This document shows, one piece after another, positions 47,874 through 59,109 of a stretch of 64,000 nucleotides of DNA. Within the stretch, counting starts at the first letter, position 1, and each line of letters starts with the position of its first letter. The notes under the pieces are model-generated. The model did not search any database. It was not told where the DNA came from and was given only the letters and a program-made list of their open reading frames with translations. Position numbers and translations under genes: made by a program. The DNA lies in contig BBZN01000008.1 of the NCBI GenBank assembly GCA_001304855.1, forward strand, positions 62,001 through 126,000, written 5' to 3'. This DNA comes from Clostridia bacterium UC5.1-1D2 (GTDB taxonomy: Bacteria; Bacillota; Clostridia; Lachnospirales; Lachnospiraceae).

Positions 47874-48942
47874 TCAGCTCCTTTCGTCCGTGGTGTGCAG
47901 CAGAGCGTTCACCCCATAGTAAAGGGCCTTCTTTTCCACGGGACTCATAGAATCCTTCTGAAGGGCCTGGATAAAGAAGCCGATCATATCTGAGGAGTGT
48001 TCTGCAAACAGCGCCGGGAAATCGTACTGAGGTTCGGAGTCGTCAATAATCTCGGCGATACGGAAACGGGAGGCAAGCTGCTCCAGGTCGAATTCAATCT
48101 CAGGATCCCGCATACCCTTGATGCGGAAGCGGTATATATTTTTCTCCCCCTGTTCTCAATCTCCCTGGCAATCCGGTCAAAGAGTTCCCCGTTGGTGGTG
48201 TCCTTTGTGACGTTAACCGCCAGGGGAATGTACTGGATCCTGGCAGCAGGCAGGAACTGGAGCGTGGTGACTCTCCGGGTTACAGGGTGAATCTCACCGT
48301 AATAGAAGCCGTGTACCCCGGTTTCCGTCACATCCAGAGGCTCAGGCGAGCCGCAGTAAGCCATCTTATCCGGGGAGAGGACATGAGGCTTGTGGATATG
48401 CCCCAGGGCGATGTAGGAAAAGGGGGACAGCTCCAGGCTGTTAAAATTGATGGGAAGGTGGGCGGCGTCTCCGCCGTGGGCCATAAGTATCTGAATCCGG
48501 CTGCCCAGAGGAACCTGAATGTCCTCCAGAAGCGGATTTTTGATCTCTGCCGTGTGGTAGCTGAACCCGTAGACCTCTGTATTAATGTCTTCAAAATAGA
48601 CGGAGGTCAGGTTTTCATCCATAAGGTAAGTTACGTTGGGGCTCCATGCAAAGCTCAGGAGAGAGGAGTTTTCCCGAATCCGGTCGTGGTTTCCTGCTAT
48701 GATAATGACCTTTATGTGGGAATGGTGGAAAAGAGATAGTCCACCTCCTTTAAGTCCTTTGCCAGAGGCTGCCTGTGGAACAGATCGCCGCTGATAAAAA
48801 GACAGTCCACACCCATATCTTTCGCTTGCTCCGTGATGGTACGGAAGGTATCTTTTATGGCCTGGGCCCGCTCCTTGCTCCAGGGTTTGCTGGAATCGGG
48901 ACACATACCCCAGTGAATATCCCCAGTATGGATGAATTTCAT
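47874..48942 (-). CDS. SbcD/YhaO-like DNA repair exonuclease (metallophosphoesterase, frameshifted)
   Basis: About 356 residues. Starts MKFIHTGDIHWGM, with the metal-binding motifs GDIH, LFISGDLFHRQ, IIAGNHDRI, AHGGD and LGHIHKPH typical of Mre11/SbcD-type nucleases. Bases are missing near 48720 and 48145. It should be a Mn-dependent nuclease working with the ATPase encoded 3 nt downstream. The start codon at 48942 has AGGAGG before it. Confidence 0.87.
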
Positions 48943-49018
48943 GTCTGCCTCCTGTCAATGGTTTTAGTCGTTGGTTGCTGAATGCAGAACCGGCCTGCCG
49001 GCGGCAGCGCCGCTGTGG

Positions 49019-50408
49019 TTACAGGTCGCAGTTGTTAACGGTTCTCGGGAAAGGAATTACGTCCCTGATGTTGGACATGCCGGTGAGGTACATTACGCAG
49101 CGCTCAAAGCCCAGGCCAAAGCCTGCATGGCGGGTGGAGCCGTATTTTCTCAGATCCAGATAGAAGCCGTAATCCTCCTCGGGAAGCCCCATCTCCTTCA
49201 TCCTGGCAACCAGCTTGTCATAGTCGTCCTCTCTCTGGCTTCCTCCGATAATCTCTCCGATGCCCGGAACCAGGCAGTCCACTGCCGCCACCGTCTTGTT
49301 GTCCGGGTTCATCTTCATGTAGAACGCTTTGATCTCCTTGGGATAGTCCGTTACGAACACAGGCTTTTTGAATATCTGCTCGGTCAGATAGCGCTCATGC
49401 TCAGTCTGAAGGTCGCAGCCCCAGGATACCTTGTAGTCGAATTCGCTGTTGTGCTTCTCCAGGAGGCTACCGCCTCTGTGTAGGTGATGCGGCCGAACTG
49501 GGAGTTAACACATTGTGGAGGCGGTCCAGAAGGCCCTTGTCCACAAACTGGTTAAAGAAATTCATCTCCTCGGGCGCATGCTCCAGCACATACTGAATTA
49601 CATATTTTAACATGCCCTCGGCCAGACGCATATCGTCGTCCAGATCGGCAAAGGCCATCTCAGGCTCGATCATCCAGAATTCGGCTGCATGGCGGGCTGT
49701 GTTGGAATTCTCTGCGCGGAACGTGGGACCGAAGGTGTATACATTGCGGAAGGCCATGGCATAGCCCTCCACGTTCAACTGCCCGCTAACGGTCAGATTC
49801 GTAGGTTTGTTAAAGAAATCCTGGCTGAAGTCCACGTTTCCGTCGGCTGTCTTAGGAATGTTGTTCAGGTCCAGAGTGGTGACCTGGAACATTTCCCCCG
49901 CTCCCTCGCAGTCGCTGCCTGTAATTAAGGGCGTATGCACATACACGAAATCCTTCTCCTGGAAGTACTGGTGGATGGCGTATGCGATCAGGGAACGGAC
50001 GCGGAACACTGCCTGGAAGGTGTTGGTCCTGGGACGCAGATGGGAGATCGTGCGCAGGTATTCAAAGGAATGGCGTTTTTTCTGAAGGGGATAATCCGGC
50101 GCGGAGGCCCCCTCCACCGTTATCTCTGCGGCCTGGATTTCAAAGGGCTGCTTTGCCTCAGGCGTGGCAACCAGAGTGCCCTTTGCAAGAATGGCGGTTC
50201 CCACATTCAACCTGGAGACTTCTGCAAAGTTGTCCATGTTGTCGTGGTAAACAATCTGAAGGGGCTCAAAGTAGGTTCCGTCGCTTACTACGATAAAGCC
50301 GAAGGCTTTGGAGTCACGCAGGCTGCGGATCCATCCTCCGACAGTGATTTCTTTGTTCAGGTAATCCTCCGGGTGTTTGTAAAGTTCTCTCACGGTAATC
50401 AATTCCAT
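49019..50408 (-). CDS. asnS: Asparaginyl-tRNA synthetase (frameshifted)
   Basis: 463 residues after repair, the standard length. An OB-fold anticodon-binding domain ([20 protein letters not shown]) is followed by the class II core: [40 protein letters not shown] and the motif 3 region [21 protein letters not shown]-type residues specify the AspRS/AsnRS subgroup, and NVDF insertion favours AsnRS. Two bases are missing near 49505 and 49465. The gene is single and monocistronic. Confidence 0.95.
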
Positions 50409-50656
50409 GACTGATATTCTCCTTTTCTCTTCTCAATATAATACAGTATCTCCAATTCCCCAGGAAATCAACGGTAAATACATATAACGTGATTATAAGG
50501 TATTTCCTGCAATGTTTCAAGGTTTATCTCACCTGTACACGGCGTGGGGGAATCAGATTTGACGAATGATGGCATAATTTGACAGTCATATTACGGGGGG
50601 ATTTCTGATAGAATTATTAAGATGATATTTAATTCTGGAATTCGACTCATTTCATA

Positions 50657-50692
50657 GGGGAGGGGAGGATGATATTGTGGGTGGGGGAGGGG
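50657..50692 (+). other. G-quadruplex-like tract upstream of glgC
   Basis: Runs of GGGG, GGGG, GGG, GGGGG and GGGG occur within 36 nt, with one-base loops in the last three. It fits a G4 motif, ~130 nt upstream of the glgC -10 box. Confidence 0.4.
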
Positions 50693-50810
50693 ATTCCTAC
50701 AAGATATGGGGAAACCTCTGTTAAATGGAGGGATAAAGAAGGAAATGTCGGAAAAATGCACAAAAATTATGAAATATATGAAAAAATTTATGTACTATTC
50801 ATAAAGTTTG

Positions 50811-50819
50811 TGCTATAAT
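50811..50819 (+). promoter_or_regulatory. Extended -10 promoter element of glgC
   Basis: TGCTATAAT is a perfect extended -10 box, 37 nt before the GTG start. No good -35 box is visible. Confidence 0.65.
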
Positions 50820-50856
50820 TGTAATTACAAAAATTTTAACAGCAAGAGGTGATAAC

Positions 50857-52131
50857 GTGATTAAAAAAGAAATGATTGCCATGCTTTTAGCTGGCGGACA
50901 GGGAAGCCGCCTTGGCGTTCTGACACAGAAAGTAGCCAAGCCGGCGGTATCTTTTGGGGGGAAGTACCGAATCATTGATTTTCCACTGAGCAACTGTATC
51001 AATTCCGGGGTGGATACGGTCGGAGTTTTGACACAGTACCAGCCATTACGTTTGAATACCCATATTGGAATCGGTATTCCGTGGGATTTGGATAGGAACG
51101 TTGGTGGAGTAACCATTTTACCTCCTTATGAGCGCAGCAAAGGCAGCGACTGGTACACAGGCACTGCTAATGCCATCTATCAGAACCTGGAGTATATGGA
51201 GTCATATAATCCTGAGTATGTTCTGATTCTTTCCGGCGACCACATCTACAAGATGGACTATGAGGTTATGCTGGATTATCACAAAGCCAACAACGCAGAT
51301 ATCACCATTGCTGCCATGCCGGTTCCTATTGAGGAGGCCAGCCGTTTCGGTATTCTGATTACGGACGAGTCAAACCGCATTATGGAATTCGAGGAGAAGC
51401 CTCCGGCTCCAAGGAGCAACCTGGCTTCTATGGGTATTTACATATTCAGCTGGCCTGTATTGAAGGAAGCTCTCATCAAGATGAAGGACGAGCCGGGCTG
51501 CGATTTCGGAAAGCACATCATTCCCTACTGCCATGCCAGAGGGGACAGAGAATTTGCTTACGAGTACAACGGTTACTGGAAAGATGTAGGTACTCTGGGT
51601 TCCTACTGGGAGGCCAACATGGAGCTTATCGACATTATTCCCGAGTTCAATCTCTATGAGGAATATTGGAAGATATATACCAAGAGCGACGTGATACCTC
51701 CTCAGTACATTTCACCTGATGCCAGCATTGAGCGGAGTATTATCGGCGAGGGCACAGAGGTTTACGGCGAGGTTAAGAACTCGGTAATCGGAGCCGGCGT
51801 TACCATTGGCGAGGGCGCAGTTGTGAGGGATTCCATTATTATGCAGGGAACCGCCATCGGCGCGGGGACTGTGGTGGACAAGGCCATCATAGCGGAACAT
51901 GTAGTTGTTGGCTCAGGGGTGGAACTGGGCGTGGGAGAGTATGCAGAGAGTACGTATGCTCCCAAGGTATACCAGTTTGACCTTGTAACCATCGGTGAGA
52001 ATTCCGTCATACCGGATGGCGTTAAGGTGGGCAAGAATACAGCCATTGCAGGCGAGACGGAAGCAAGTGACTATCCTGACGGATTACTGGCTAGCGGAAA
52101 TTACATTATAAAGGCAGGTGGCGTAAAATGA
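50857..52131 (+). CDS. glgC: Glucose-1-phosphate adenylyltransferase GlgC
   Basis: 424 residues, intact. The nucleotide-binding loop is [16 protein letters not shown]; also [20 protein letters not shown], the sugar-binding [10 protein letters not shown] and FEEKP. The C-terminal left-handed beta-helix carries hexapeptide repeats ([16 protein letters not shown]). It makes ADP-glucose, the committed step of glycogen synthesis. GTG start with AAGAGGTGA before it. The stop overlaps the glgD start (ATGA), so both subunits are made together, as in Firmicutes with GlgC-GlgD heterotetramers. Confidence 0.97.
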   Translation: MIKKEMIAMLLAGGQGSRLGVLTQKVAKPAVSFGGKYRIIDFPLSNCINSGVDTVGVLTQYQPLRLNTHIGIGIPWDLDRNVGGVTILPPYERSKGSDWYTGTANAIYQNLEYMESYNPEYVLILSGDHIYKMDYEVMLDYHKANNADITIAAMPVPIEEASRFGILITDESNRIMEFEEKPPAPRSNLASMGIYIFSWPVLKEALIKMKDEPGCDFGKHIIPYCHARGDREFAYEYNGYWKDVGTLGSYWEANMELIDIIPEFNLYEEYWKIYTKSDVIPPQYISPDASIERSIIGEGTEVYGEVKNSVIGAGVTIGEGAVVRDSIIMQGTAIGAGTVVDKAIIAEHVVVGSGVELGVGEYAESTYAPKVYQFDLVTIGENSVIPDGVKVGKNTAIAGETEASDYPDGLLASGNYIIKAGGVK

Positions 52132-53248
52132 GAGCAATCGGTATCGTATTAGCAGGTGGTAACAGCAAGAGAATGCGGGAACTTTCTAATAAGAGAGCAG
52201 TGGCTGCCATGCCGGTTGCAGGAAGCTACCGCAGCATTGATTTTGCACTTAGCAACATGACCAATTCCCACATTCAGAATGTGGCGGTATTTACACAGTA
52301 CAATTCCAGATCCCTGAACCTTCACTTAAGCTCTTCCAAGTGGTGGGATTTCGGACGTAAGCAGGGCGGACTTTTCGTATTTACTCCATCTATCACCCCG
52401 GAGAACGGAGACTGGTACCGCGGTACGGCGGACGCCCTGTATCAGAACCTGACTTTTTTAAAGAACAGCCATGAGCCATATGTTGTAATCGCCGCAGGCG
52501 ACGGCGTGTACAAGCTGGATTATAACAAGGTGCTGGAATACCATATTGAGAAGAAAGCGGATATTACCGTTGTCTGCAAGGATATGGAGGACGGAACCGA
52601 CGTTACAAGATTCGGATGCGTGAAGCTCAACGACGACGGACGTATTATGGACTTTGAGGAAAAGCCCATGGCGTCGGACGCCACCACAATTTCCTGCGGT
52701 ATCTACGTTATCCGCAGAAGACAGCTGATTGAACTTCTGGAGCGGTGCGCGGCGGAGGCAGGTACGATCTGGTAAACGACATCTTAGTGCGCTATAAGAA
52801 CCTTAAGAGGATTTACGCCTATAAGATGAGCGGCTACTGGAGCAATATTGCTTCTGTGGATTCCTACTACAGAACCAACATGGATTTCCTGAATCCGGAG
52901 GTAAGAGACTACTTCTTCAAGCAGTATCCGGATGTATATACCAAGATTGACGATCTCCCTCCGGCTAAGTATAATCCGGGCGCGGTTGTGAGGAACAGCC
53001 TCATATCCAGCGGATGTATCCTGAACGGTACGGTGGAGAACTCGATTCTCTTTAAGAAAGCTTATGTGGGCAACAACTGTGTGATTAAAAATTCCATTAT
53101 CCTGAATGATGTCTACATCGGTGACAATACGGTGATTGAGAACTGCATCGTTGAGAGCAGGGACACCATCCGGGCCAACACAACCCATATCGGATCACCG
53201 GAGAATATCAGAATCGTTGTGGAGAAGAACGAAAGGTATACATTATAA
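52128..53248 (+). CDS. glgD: GlgD subunit of ADP-glucose pyrophosphorylase (frameshifted)
   Basis: 373 residues after repair. It keeps the fold ([48 protein letters not shown]) but in the GDP/ADP-glucose loop has GGNSKR rather than GGQGSRL, as in the non-catalytic or weakly catalytic GlgD partner. The C-terminus has hexapeptide repeats ([20 protein letters not shown]). One base is missing near 52765, joining CAAEA to [11 protein letters not shown]. Coupled to glgC. Confidence 0.93.
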
Positions 53249-53342
53249 AACGCTCATAGTCATGGGGTACGCAGATGCAGGCTATGGAGCGGGGGCGTCT
53301 CTCCCATGAATGGCGTCGGGATAAGACGGAAGGGGTAGAAAC

Positions 53343-53624
53343 ATGCAGATTACGGACGTGAGAGTGAGACGGGTAGAAAAAGAGGGGAAGATGAAGGCCA
53401 TCGTTTCCATCACCCTGGATAACGAGTTCGTTATCCATGACATTAAAGTAATTGAGGGAGAAAAGGGGTTATTTATCGCCATGCCAAGCCGTAAGGCTGC
53501 AGACGGCGAATACCGGGATATCGCCCATCCCATAAATTCGGGCACGAGAGATATGATTCAGACCATTATTCTGAACAAATACGAGACGACGCTGCTGGAG
53601 AATGAAACGGCGGAATCCGTATAG
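53343..53624 (+). CDS. spoVG: SpoVG regulatory RNA/DNA-binding protein
   Basis: 93 residues, intact, close to the standard length. Starts [20 protein letters not shown]; the block [19 protein letters not shown] then [10 protein letters not shown] is the SpoVG signature. It is a septation and sporulation-related regulator that binds nucleic acid. RBS GGAAGGGG. It follows glgD by 94 nt and precedes a terminator, so it could be read from its own weak promoter or by read-through. Confidence 0.96.
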   Translation: MQITDVRVRRVEKEGKMKAIVSITLDNEFVIHDIKVIEGEKGLFIAMPSRKAADGEYRDIAHPINSGTRDMIQTIILNKYETTLLENETAESV

Positions 53625-53636
53625 ACATACAAATTA

Positions 53637-53687
53637 AAAGAACTGCTCTCCGGGTAACATCCGTTTACCTGGAGGGCAGTTCTTTTT
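53637..53687 (+). terminator. Terminator after spoVG
   Basis: AAAAGAACTGCTCTCCGG (from 53637) can pair with the segment CTGGAGGGCAGTTCTTTTT (to 53687), giving a stem of about 20 bp with a few mismatches and a T-run. The A-rich left side lets it also serve the convergent gene at 53702. Confidence 0.9.
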
Positions 53688-53701
53688 CGTTGAAAATCGG
53701 T

Positions 53702-55105
53702 TTACATTCTGCCGAGGATGCTTCTTGCAACGCTGATGCCGTTGGCAGAAGCCTGCTGGAGTCCCCTTGTGACGGAGGCTCCGTCTCCGATGGCCCTGAG
53801 GCCCTTGATGCTGGTCTCAAAGTCCGGATTGACCACTACCTTGTTGGAGTAGAATTTGACCTCCACGCCGTAGAGCAGAGTCTCGTCGCTGGCAATGCCC
53901 GGCGTTACCTTGTCCAGAGCCAGAAGCATTTCCTTGATATCCGTCATGATGCGGTGAGGGAATACCAGGGACAGATCCCCCGGTACGGCGTCCTTCAGGG
54001 TGGGTATCAGGTTATTGCGGCAGAGGCGTTCCTCTGTGGTACGGCGCCCCCTCTGGAAGTCTCCGAAGGTCTGAACCATGATTCTGCCGCCGCAGAGCAT
54101 GTTGGAGAGCTGGGCAATGTGTTTGCCGTACTCGATGGGCTCATTGAAGGGCTTTGTGAAGTTCTTGCTCACCAGGAGGGCAAAGTTGGTGTTGTTGGTC
54201 TTATATTCCCGGGACTTGTAGCGTGTCCGTTGACAACTGCCAGACCGTTCTCGTAGTACTCTGTTGCAACCTCCCCGGAGGGGTTGGTGCAGAAGGTGCG
54301 GACCTTGTCGTCAAAGGTTGGGGTGTAGTACACCAGCTTGGCCTCATAAAGATTCTCATTGAGGAACTTCATGATCTCGTCGCGGACCTCCACCCGGACC
54401 CCGATATCCACAGTGCCTACCTGGGTTTCAATCCCGTGGTCGCCGCAGATATGTGAAAACCAGTCGGAGCCTTCCCGGCCTATGGCGGCTACCACCTCAG
54501 GCGCGCAGTAAGTGTCCTCCTTGTCTGTGATGATTCCTTTTACCCTGTCATCCTGGATTATAATATCCTTTACCATGGTGTTGAATTCCATCACAACGCC
54601 CTGGGCCAGAAGGTGCTCCTGAAGCCGGGTGTAGATTTTGTAGCCCTCCTCGGTTCCCAGATGGCGGATGGGACATTCAATCAGCTTAAGGTTGGCGTTG
54701 ATGGCTTTCCTGCGGATCTCCTCGATCTCATTCTGCTTGTCCACGCCGTAGACATTGGTGTCCGCGCCGAATTTTAGATATATATTGTCGGACTCTTTCA
54801 GGAGTTCCACTGTTTTATCGTAACCCAGGATTTCCGGCAGGTTGCCCCCACGTCAGGAGACAGGGACAGCTTTCCGTCGGAAACGCGCCGGCTCCTGCAA
54901 AGCCTGTGGTGATGGAACAGGGCTTGCAGCCTACGCAGACTTTGGTTGTGCGCTTAGGGCAGACACGCTTTTCAATGGGGCGTCCTTTTTCCACCATAAG
55001 GATTTTCATATCCGGCTTTTTCTGAATCAATTCATATGCGCAGAAGATGCCGGAGGGACCTGCGCCTATAATTATCACGTCAAAATGGTTGTCAGCTGGA
55101 ATCAT
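53702..55105 (-). CDS. FAD-dependent dehydrogenase, COG2509 type (frameshifted)
   Basis: About 468 residues. The N-terminal Rossmann motif is DVIIIGAGPSGIFCAYEL, followed by a Cys-rich segment KRVCPKRTTKVCVGCKPC that is characteristic of this uncharacterised FAD protein group. The C-terminal block GLRAIGDGASVTRGLQQASA closes the FAD fold. About three bases are missing (near 54890-54830 and 54225). Substrate unknown. A minus-strand promoter lies upstream at 55287-55315. Confidence 0.85.
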
Positions 55106-55286
55106 AATAAATTACTCCTTTCTCTAAGCGCCCGGCGCCTAAGAGACAGTTTGAACCGCCTCAGGACGGGTGTTTAACTGCATAAAAAATACCAGTATAC
55201 AAAATAGAAGCATGTAGTCAACTATTCCGGCAGCTGGTAGAAACGTTCATCCGATTATGAACTTATACAGGCATCGCAACGGTTTT

Positions 55287-55315
55287 AGTGTATCATAGAA
55301 TCTTCTTATATGCAA
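55287..55315 (-). promoter_or_regulatory. Promoter of the COG2509 gene
   Basis: Minus-strand TTGCAT (55315-55310), 17-nt spacer, TACACT (55292-55287). The rest of the 384-bp gap 55106-55489 is AT-rich and holds no gene; the + strand promoter for the transglycosylase gene is not clear. Confidence 0.5.
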
Positions 55316-55489
55316 GGCATAATTCTTAAGAAAAAACAACGGCTCCTTTCGATTTTATTTCATAAATAGTCAGGGAATAGTCATTGTAAGTTAAGGCTTT
55401 TTCAAAGAATATTGCTGCCGTTTGTGATAGGATTAATGTATGAAAAAAGATAGTGAAACATATAAATATTCTGAAAGGCAGGTGATTGG

Positions 55490-56202
55490 ATGAAGGTGAG
55501 ACGGATTATTAAATATCTGGCAGTTTTAATGCTGGCAGCCGTTCTTTGCTTCTGCGGCGTAGTGGTTTCAAGAGGTTATCGTATGTACGGGACGCTGTCC
55601 GGGAGATTAGCCTTGAGGATAAGGTTTTAGCCATCCGGGAGAAAGAGAATTACACCACCTTTGACCAATTGCCGGAAATATATGTGGATGCGGTGCTGTC
55701 GGTGGAGGACCACCGGTTTTACAGCCACTCTGGAATCGACATCATAGCCATCACCAGGGCGGCTGTCAACGACCTGCGGGCCGGGGCCTTTGTGGAAGGG
55801 GGAAGCACAGTCACCCAGCAGCTGGCAAAGAACATGTACTTTACCCAGGCAAAGGAGCTGGATCGCAAGGTGGCGGAGGTGTTCCTGGCCTTTGATATAG
55901 AGAGAGCCTACAGCAAACATGAGATCTTTGAGCTGTATGTGAACTCCATTTATTTCGGAAACGGTTATTATTGTGTGCAGGACGCAAGCCAGGGGTATTT
56001 TGGAAAAGATCCGGAAGATATGACGGATTATGAGAGCACTCTTCTGGCCGGGGTTCCCAATGCTCCTTCCTGCTATGCTCCCACTGTAAGCCGGGAGCTG
56101 GCCTCCCAGCGTCAGGCACAGGTGGTGGCCAGAATGGTTAAATGCGGATATTTCACCGAGGAGAGAGCCCAGGAGACGCTGGCCTCCGGGGCGATGCAGT
56201 GA
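55490..56202 (+). CDS. Monofunctional peptidoglycan glycosyltransferase, GT51 (frameshifted)
   Basis: 237 residues. An N-terminal anchor (IIKYLAVLMLAAVLCFCGVV) is followed by the GT51 domain with the catalytic Glu in LSVEDHRFYSHSGID, then EGGSTVTQQLAKNMYF and the segment YVNSIYFGNGYYCVQDASQG. There is no transpeptidase domain, so it is monofunctional like MtgA/SgtB. It polymerises lipid II glycan strands. One base is missing near 55590. RBS AGGTGA before ATG 55490. A terminator follows. Confidence 0.9.
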
Positions 56203-56208
56203 TAAATG

Positions 56209-56240
56209 AAGGCTGCGGCAGAAACGCTGCCGCAGCCTTT
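56209..56240 (+). terminator. Terminator after the transglycosylase gene
   Basis: AAGGCTGCGGCAG (56209-56221) and CTGCCGCAGCCTT (56227-56239) form a perfect 13-bp stem followed by TTTG. Confidence 0.9.
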
Positions 56241-56297
56241 TGTTGTTATGACGGATTGCCTGTATCCCTTCATTTTACCGGTAATTACCCCATGGGG

Positions 56298-57149
56298 CTA
56301 AAGGATCTTAAAAACAGCTTCCTCTACAGAGAGTCTCTGGGGAGGGAAGGGGGTCTGATCCGGCCAGCCCACATCCACATAGGTTGTAAGGCGGTAATGC
56401 TCCGGCAGTCCCGCTTCCCTGCGGATACGCTCTTTCATCTCCTCGCTTGTAAAGGTGAGCCAGCAGCCTCCCAGGCCGTAGGCGTGGGCTGCAAGAACCA
56501 GATTCTGTGCGGCGGCCCCGGCGTCAAGAAGCTGATTTGATTGAGGCATAACAGGGTTGGCGCGGTATACGCGCATATCCTGGAGCACTACAATGTGCAC
56601 AGGCCCACCCGGAATATCGCTTCCGCAAAAGAGCCCGGGGGCGGAGGACTCCCTGACCACCAGATAGCGGATGGACTGGAGGTTGCAGGCGTGGGCGGCC
56701 CACAGTCCTGCCTTCAGTACGTGTTTGATCACTTCGTCGGATACCGGCTCATCCGTCCACTCGCGCACAGAGCGGCGCTCATACACAATCCGCTCAAACG
56801 CCCGGAGCTCGCCGGAGCTTACTGGCTGAGGACGGTAGGGGCTTAAATCCACCTCCCTGCCATCTATCAGTGTGCGGGCCATCTCCAAAAGTGTATTTGC
56901 ATACACAAATTCAGGCAGATCCTCAGGCAGGTTCCTCATGCGCCACACCTCCAGAAACATCTGCACCGTTTTGTCCTGATCCGGGCGCAGGGATTTGCTG
57001 CGGTAGGCGTTGGAATATACCTGAATCTCCAGGGTGTGGTGGCACCGTTCCCTGAAACGCGCCCGGAATTCCGTCTCATCCATAGCTAAAAGTTCTTCTT
57101 TTGATTTGTTAAATTCTGCTGCAAAATTGAATTTTGCACCCTCGGACAT
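56298..57149 (-). CDS. Nitroreductase-family protein with N-terminal extension
   Basis: 283 residues, intact. The C-terminal ~170 residues are a nitroreductase fold (YERRSVREWTDEPVSDEVIK; LDAGAAAQNLVLAAHAYGLG; GCWLT), predicted to bind FMN and use NAD(P)H. About 110 extra residues at the N-terminus (FNFAAEFNKSKEELLAMDET and onward) are not typical; I do not recognise them. It is the last gene of the minus-strand catabolic cluster and starts 15 nt after the amidohydrolase. The substrate is unknown. Confidence 0.85.
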   Translation of the reverse strand: MSEGAKFNFAAEFNKSKEELLAMDETEFRARFRERCHHTLEIQVYSNAYRSKSLRPDQDKTVQMFLEVWRMRNLPEDLPEFVYANTLLEMARTLIDGREVDLSPYRPQPVSSGELRAFERIVYERRSVREWTDEPVSDEVIKHVLKAGLWAAHACNLQSIRYLVVRESSAPGLFCGSDIPGGPVHIVVLQDMRVYRANPVMPQSNQLLDAGAAAQNLVLAAHAYGLGGCWLTFTSEEMKERIRREAGLPEHYRLTTYVDVGWPDQTPFPPQRLSVEEAVFKIL

Positions 57150-57164
57150 AATGACACTCCTTTC

Positions 57165-58328
57165 TCAGGGTTTCCCTGCATCCAGCGCAAACTGGGCCAG
57201 CGCGGCAGCGCCGCCTGAGAGCGCTTCTTCGTCCACGTCAAAGCACTCGTGGTGGTGGGGATAGCATTTTCCCGCCTCTTGATTGCGGGCCCCCACAAAG
57301 ATAAAGCATCCCGGCACACGCTCCAGATACCAGGCGAAATCCTCGCCCCCTGTAGTTTTTCCATGTGCACAAGGCTCTGGGGGCCAAAGAGGCCGGCGAT
57401 TGCGCCGCGTGCAATTTCAGTGGTTTTCTCATGGTTGATGGTGGGGGGCGTACAGTGTTCATAGGTAAAGTCGCAGACCGCCCCGTGGGCCTGTGCCGTT
57501 GAAAGGGCGATATTCTCAAGGAGTCCCGGCAGCTGGCTGCGCAGCTGAGGTGAAAAGCAGCGGACGGTTCCCGAGAGGCGCACCTCATTGGCTATAATAT
57601 TGGACTGGGTGCCGCCGTTTATGGTGCCGATGCTTACCACAACCGGCTCCAGAGGGCTTACCTTCCGGCTGGCTACGATCTGAAGCTGTTCCACAATGGC
57701 GCAGGCCGCCAGAATAGCGTCCACAGACTGATGAGGCTGGGCTCCGTGGGAGCTTTTGCCATGGACTGTGAGATAGATATTATCTGCACAGGCCATCCTC
57801 GGGCCGGGCTCTGCGCTGAAGGTTCCCACATCCAGGTCCAGCCATACATGGGCCCCTGCAATGGAGTTTAAGTCCGCCAGCTGAGGCAGTGTATGCATTT
57901 TTTGGGCTCCCTGTATGATCTCCTCCGCAGGCTGAAATATAAACTTCACCGTCCCGTAAAGCTGGGCCTCCATCTCCTTTAAGACCCGGGCCGCAGTCAG
58001 CAGCATGGCGACGTGGCAGTCATGACCGCAGGCATGCATAACTCCGGGGTTTTGGGGAGCGGTAGGGAGTATCCGGCTTTTCCTGGATGGGCAGGGCGTC
58101 CATGTCGGCCCTAAGGCCGGTCACAGGCCCCTCCTTGGCTCCCTTGAGGGTTGCGATAACGCCTGTGCCGCAGACTTTTTCACAGGGTATGCCCAGGCGC
58201 TCCAGTTCCTTTATTATCAGCGCCTGTGTTTCAAACTCATGCCACCCTAATTCGGGATTCTGATGGATCTGCCGGCGCAGCTCCACCATGTGGGCTTTAT
58301 GGGCGGAGACAGAAGCTTTTACATCCAT
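57165..58328 (-). CDS. M20-family amidohydrolase (frameshifted)
   Basis: About 388 residues, normal for IAA-amino-acid or hippurate hydrolase-like M20D peptidases. The motifs are IHQNPELGWHEFET, RADMDALPIQE, MHACGHDCHVAMLL (metal His and Asp), FIFQPAEEI, and near the C-terminus the TTGGEDFAWYLE block. Bases are missing near 58060 (two) and 57355. ATG 58328 has AAGGAGGAG upstream and overlaps the SDR stop (TGATG). It should hydrolyse an N-acyl amide or related bond. Its cluster mates suggest a dedicated degradation route. Confidence 0.88.
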
Positions 58329-59082
58329 CAGGCTCCTCCTTCCTGGCAGGTGATGAACTGTCCTCCTCCGCACACGGCCAGCATATCTCCCGTAATGAAG
58401 GAACTCCGGTCCGAAGCCAGGAAAACTGCGCCGTTGGCCACATCCTCCGGCACGCACATGCGTTTGAGGACATAACGGTTCCTGGTTTTCTGCCGCTCTG
58501 CCTCCGGGTCGGGGGCGTTTCGTAGCGCATCCTGGTCATGGGAGTCTCAGTGAGGCCGGGCAGGATGCCGTTGACGCGGACTCTGGGGCCGCAGTCAGCA
58601 GCCAGGCAGCGGGTCAGCATTTCTACAGCCGCCTTGGAGGGGCAGTAGGCAATGCGGTTGGGAATTGCTTTTACGCCCAGTTCGGACACAATGTTGATGA
58701 TCACTGCGTGTTCGGAGGCGCGGATAGCGCCGATGGCGGCCTTGGTCATGGTATAGAGGCCGAAAACATTGATCTCAAACTGGCGGCGGAACTCTTCCAC
58801 AGAGGTATCGTCGATGGTGCCCAGGCCGGTTACGCCGGCGCAGTTCACCAGAATATCCGCTTTGCCGAAACGGGCCACACAATCCGCCACCACCCTTTCT
58901 GCATCCTCCGTCCGGCATATATCGGCCTTCCGGTAGGCGAAGCGCTCATGGACAATGCCGCTTTTCTCTTCCAGGCCGCAGCCAAAGACGAAAGCGCCTT
59001 CATTGAGATAAAACCGGGCGATGACAGCGCCGATGCCGGAACTGGCTCCTGTGATAATCGCCACGCGATCCTGTAATTCCAT
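58328..59082 (-). CDS. Short-chain dehydrogenase/reductase (frameshifted)
   Basis: 251 residues, classical SDR. The cofactor motif TGASSGIGAVIA, NAG motif VNCAGVT, Ser in IVSELG and the catalytic YCPSK are all present; the C-terminus is GDMLAVCGGGQFI. One base is missing near 58520, joining TPMTRMRYETPP to the next frame. It oxidises or reduces an alcohol/ketone, cofactor NAD or NADP. It lies downstream of the repeat copy C and the transporter, and its stop overlaps the amidohydrolase start. Confidence 0.9.
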
Positions 59083-59109
59083 ATGAATACCTTACCTCCC
59101 TTTCTTTTA

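Larger units (their letters stand above)
50409..50856. other. 448-bp divergent intergenic region
   Basis: Lies between asnS (minus) and glgC (plus). It contains a G-rich tract (50657-50692), the glgC extended -10 box (50811-50819) and AT-rich DNA. No coding frame is convincing. Confidence 0.6.
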
